From Pseudomonas sp. ATCC PTA-122608 (GTDB lineage: Bacteria; Pseudomonadota; Gammaproteobacteria; Pseudomonadales; Pseudomonadaceae): DNA of 64,000 nucleotides. How positions within the stretch are numbered: the stretch's first letter is position 1; every line of letters begins with the position of its first letter. The stretch spans positions 192,966-256,965 of the forward strand of contig NZ_LPNO01000002.1 in NCBI RefSeq assembly GCF_001952855.1. Direction: 5' to 3'. The translations under genes were made by a program, and so were the position numbers. The notes under the pieces are model-generated. The model was not told where the DNA came from. It saw only the letters and a list, made by a program, of their open reading frames with translations, and did no database searches. Of this stretch, positions 61,531 through 64,000 are shown in pieces.

Positions 61531-62580
61531 ATGAAAGTATTGGGCTTCGCAGCGCACTCGGCAACGGCCTCACTCGAGCCGTTTTCATTTACAAGGCAAG
61601 ACACACGAGATGACGATGTCGTCATCGACATATTGTATTGCGGCGTCTGCCACACAGACTTGCACCTTGCTCGTAACCATGGAGGCTATACAACGTATCC
61701 AATCGTCCCAGGACACGAGATCATCGGCAGAGTGCGGCAAGTTGGAGCACAGGTATCACGCTTCCAAGTGGGCCAGTTAGTCGGCGTAGGCTGCATGGTT
61801 GACTCTTGCCAGCAATGCCAGCCGTGTCAACACGGATGGGAACAGAACTGCCTGGAGGGATCGACCTTTACCTACAACAGTAAAGACAGACGCGACGGCA
61901 GTGTTACCTTTGGTGGTTATTCTCAATCCATCGTAGTCCGGGAAGCGTTCGTGCTATCCGTACCCGCCGGACTCGACCCTGCTGGTGCTGCCCCCTTATT
62001 GTGTGCGGGCGTCACTACATGGTCACCACTGCTGCACTGGAATGTTGGCGCCGGCAGCAAGGTCGCGGTTATTGGCCTTGGCGGGCTTGGTCACATGGCC
62101 TTGAAGCTGGCAAAGGCATTGGGTGCAGATGTCAGCCTGTTCACTCGAACTGAGGGCAAATCAGAGGATGCATTTCGATTGGGCGCCGATCATGTGGTGG
62201 TGTCGAGCGATCCAGAACAGATGAGCGCGGTGAAGGGCCAATTCGATGTGATTATCGATACCGTGCCCTACGATCACGACATCAATCCGTACCTACCCAT
62301 CCTTGCCTTAGAAGGAGTATTGGTTCTTGTGGGCTACATGGGCCCACTGTCTACAGCGGTCAACGCGGGCATGCTGGTCAGCGGCCGCAAGGCTGTAACC
62401 GGCTCTTTTATCGGAGGGCTGAAAGAAACGCAGCAAATGCTGGATTTCTGCGGCGAGAAAGGGATCGTCTCTGACATCGAAATAATCCCGATTCAAAAGA
62501 TAAATGAGGCCTACGATCGGATGTCGCGGAGCGCTGTAAAATACCGGTTCGTCATCGACATGGCATCCTTGAACATCTAA
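61531..62580 (+). CDS. Zinc-dependent alcohol dehydrogenase (YahK-like)
   Basis: Predicted 349-residue enzyme of the cinnamyl-alcohol-type ADH group, reducing aldehydes with NADPH. Catalytic zinc: CGVCHTDLH (C about 38) and GHE. Structural zinc cysteines: DSCQQCQPCQHGWEQNC. Rossmann motif GLGGLGHMALKLAKALG. ATG 61531 follows a weak site. It is the last gene of the flavodoxin set and would detoxify an aldehyde. Confidence 0.94.
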   Translation: MKVLGFAAHSATASLEPFSFTRQDTRDDDVVIDILYCGVCHTDLHLARNHGGYTTYPIVPGHEIIGRVRQVGAQVSRFQVGQLVGVGCMVDSCQQCQPCQHGWEQNCLEGSTFTYNSKDRRDGSVTFGGYSQSIVVREAFVLSVPAGLDPAGAAPLLCAGVTTWSPLLHWNVGAGSKVAVIGLGGLGHMALKLAKALGADVSLFTRTEGKSEDAFRLGADHVVVSSDPEQMSAVKGQFDVIIDTVPYDHDINPYLPILALEGVLVLVGYMGPLSTAVNAGMLVSGRKAVTGSFIGGLKETQQMLDFCGEKGIVSDIEIIPIQKINEAYDRMSRSAVKYRFVIDMASLNI

Positions 62581-62655
62581 CGCAGATGCTCCTGGGAAAT
62601 GCCAAGCGCATCCCCAGGTAGCTAAGACACGGTGCGGCCGACAGCGGCCGCCTCG

Positions 62656-63042
62656 TCAGATTGAATCCAGGCGGAATGGCTTCGTTGCAAGCGCCACAAC
62701 GTCCAGATCGATCAACTCTAGAGACTGGACGATACCTGCGACCTCCGCCTTGTAGTGTCTGAACGACTCCGTCTCAAGATGTGCCTTATACGCCTCATCA
62801 TCGCGATAAATTTCGACAACGAAGAAGCTGCCTGGCACATCGCTTTGCTCCAATGCGTAAAAAGCCAGAACGCCAGGCTCTTGGGCTACCGACTCCTCCA
62901 CAATACGCCTGGAGGCATCCCGGTATTGCTCCAACTGCTTTTGGTCTACCTGGATCTGGGCAATACGAATAAGGGGCGCACATCCCTTGTGACCAGGTTC
63001 AGTTTGAGCAATTAGTTCTGTGGCATCAGGTTTGGCAGACAT
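62656..63042 (-). CDS. ABM-domain monooxygenase (cytoplasmic)
   Basis: Predicted 128-residue protein of the ABM/quinol monooxygenase fold: LIRIAQIQVDQKQLEQYRDA, EPGVLAFYALEQ and FFVVEIYRDDEAYKAHLETESF, interrupted for length. It resembles the exported protein at 49957-50346 but has no signal peptide and has a longer N-terminus. ATG 63042 has a weak AAGAT site. It lies 52 bp after the amidohydrolase gene in the same direction. Confidence 0.85.
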   Translation of the reverse strand: MSAKPDATELIAQTEPGHKGCAPLIRIAQIQVDQKQLEQYRDASRRIVEESVAQEPGVLAFYALEQSDVPGSFFVVEIYRDDEAYKAHLETESFRHYKAEVAGIVQSLELIDLDVVALATKPFRLDSI

Positions 63043-63094
63043 CTTAAAACCTCGATGATTTCTGGCGCGGGGTTACGTATAGACAATCCCGGAC

Positions 63095-64000
63095 TCAAAG
63101 CCTGAATAGCTTCTCGGCATTGCCGTGGGCGATCAGCGCTTTCTCCGTCTCGCTGATTGGAAGATTCTCAATAAATGCGCGGGCGCCGTCCAAACTCTGG
63201 TAGGGGTAATCGATGGAGTAGAGGATGCGTTCTGCCCCCATCAACGAGTATACAAACTGAAAATGCGGCAGGGTGAGCATACCGCTGGGCGAAACATAGA
63301 CATGTTCACGATAGGTCTGAACGATTGGGCGGTTAAGCCCCGAGGCTTCTTGTGGAATCGAATCCTCCAAGCGCTGCAGGAAAAAGGGCACCATTTCCCC
63401 CCAGTGACCACTGATGACTTGCAGTGAGGGATAGCGGTCAAATACACCCGCCAAGAGCATACGGATTACCTGGATCCCCGCTTCGTTGTGCCAACCCCAC
63501 GCAAACATGGAAAGCCGAGCACTCAGCTCACGATCAAAGCCACCATAGTACGGCGCTTGTACGGCGGGCAGAGGCAAACCTGGATGCACGTACAACGCAA
63601 CATTCAACTCATTGAGAGCACTCAGTATCGGTGCATATTGCGGGTCGTCCAGGAAGGATTCGCCTGGTCGACCGTTAATCAATGCGCCTTTGAGGCCCAA
63701 CTGCGTAACCGCCCTCTCCAGCTCAATCGCTGCCGCCTCTGGAGCCTGCCATGGAAGTGTGGCAAAGCCTGAAAAGTGAGCGGGATTGGCATGCGCCGCC
63801 TTGGCCAGTTTATCGTTCGCGGCACGGCACACATCAACAGCCTTTTCCGCTGATAGCATTTGAGGGAAGCCACCATAGGAGAGCACTTGCATACCGATGC
63901 CTGCGGCATTCATGTCGGCAAGCCTTGATGCTCCCATGTCTAGGCCTTTGCGCGCTGATTCGGCAGGTGCAATTACATGAGGCCGACTTGTATCAGTGCT
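63095..64000 (-). CDS. Amidohydrolase-family protein (partial)
   Basis: At least 302 residues of an amidohydrolase_2 (ACMSD-like) protein; the frame stays open through the window end at 64000, so the start is outside. Visible parts: GMQVLSYGGFPQMLS, FSGFATLPWQAPEAAAIELE, LYVHPGLP, ISGHWGEMVPFFLQRLED and YSIDYPYQSLDGARAF near the end. The H in GHWGE and the D in SIDYPY fit the metal site. Members decarboxylate or hydrolyse ring-cleavage products of aromatic compounds. Confidence 0.88.
   Translation of the reverse strand, partial: STDTSRPHVIAPAESARKGLDMGASRLADMNAAGIGMQVLSYGGFPQMLSAEKAVDVCRAANDKLAKAAHANPAHFSGFATLPWQAPEAAAIELERAVTQLGLKGALINGRPGESFLDDPQYAPILSALNELNVALYVHPGLPLPAVQAPYYGGFDRELSARLSMFAWGWHNEAGIQVIRMLLAGVFDRYPSLQVISGHWGEMVPFFLQRLEDSIPQEASGLNRPIVQTYREHVYVSPSGMLTLPHFQFVYSLMGAERILYSIDYPYQSLDGARAFIENLPISETEKALIAHGNAEKLFRL

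Overview
The window reads as chromosome of a fluorescent Pseudomonas (P. fluorescens group). The grounds are the alkaline protease / type I exporter / TliA lipase cluster in one operon-like block, Pseudomonas-type REP elements, a REP-associated tyrosine transposase (RAYT), DUF1652 and YgdR-type small proteins, and dense GC-rich coding. No rRNA, tRNA, CRISPR array, prophage or complete IS was seen. Names come from reading motifs by eye; no database search was run.

Layout. 0.2-2.4 kb: OmpR-type two-component system with a terminator. 2.4-6.1 kb: two divergent uncharacterised Ig-like proteins separated by a 61-bp near-perfect palindrome. 6.1-9.3 kb: AraC regulator, divergent short-chain dehydrogenase, exported serine hydrolase. 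9.3-13.2 kb: two-gene repair operon, a FAN1-type VRR-NUC nuclease followed by an Fe-S helicase that also carries an N-terminal RecB/Cas4-like nuclease motif set. 13.8-28.3 kb, all minus strand: aprA (metalloprotease), aprI (inhibitor), aprD-aprE-aprF (type I exporter), two autotransporter subtilases and tliA (lipase). Three genes of this block have an RsmA/E-type motif at or near the ribosome binding site. REP elements sit inside the block and one encodes the C-terminus of AprD. 28.7-32.2 kb: P1 peptidase, APC permease and a divergent LuxR regulator. 32.2-36.7 kb: RAYT with REPs, then a polyamine-type binding protein, cupin, FAD oxidoreductase and SnoaL-AraC regulator. 36.9-42.5 kb: DUF1652, UvrD-like helicase, pirin, phosphoglucomutase. 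42.6-45.8 kb: MocR-like regulator, a 473-residue protein I do not recognise, a candidate structured leader and a 51-codon ORF. 46.1-48.3 kb: quinone-oxidoreductase-like protein and divergent LysR regulator.

From about 48.3 kb to the end the character changes. There are no REP elements, more A+T and many small redox genes with LysR regulators. A set of families that are usually cytoplasmic (DUF1330, ABM monooxygenase, cupin, carboxymuconolactone-decarboxylase-like) carry signal peptides or a lipobox. They flank a PaoABC-type molybdenum aldehyde oxidoreductase whose small subunit has a twin-arginine signal. A cytoplasmic-looking set follows (MFS efflux, two dehydrogenases, flavodoxin-like reductase, muconolactone-isomerase-like protein, second ABM protein, amidohydrolase cut by the window end). 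I read this as a candidate envelope-plus-cytoplasm pathway for a reactive aldehyde, quinone or aromatic compound; the substrate is unknown.

Most confident calls: the apr/tli cluster, pgm, paoABC and the FAN1-like nuclease. Least certain: the Ig-like pair, the 473-residue protein and its leader, and the proposed operators.
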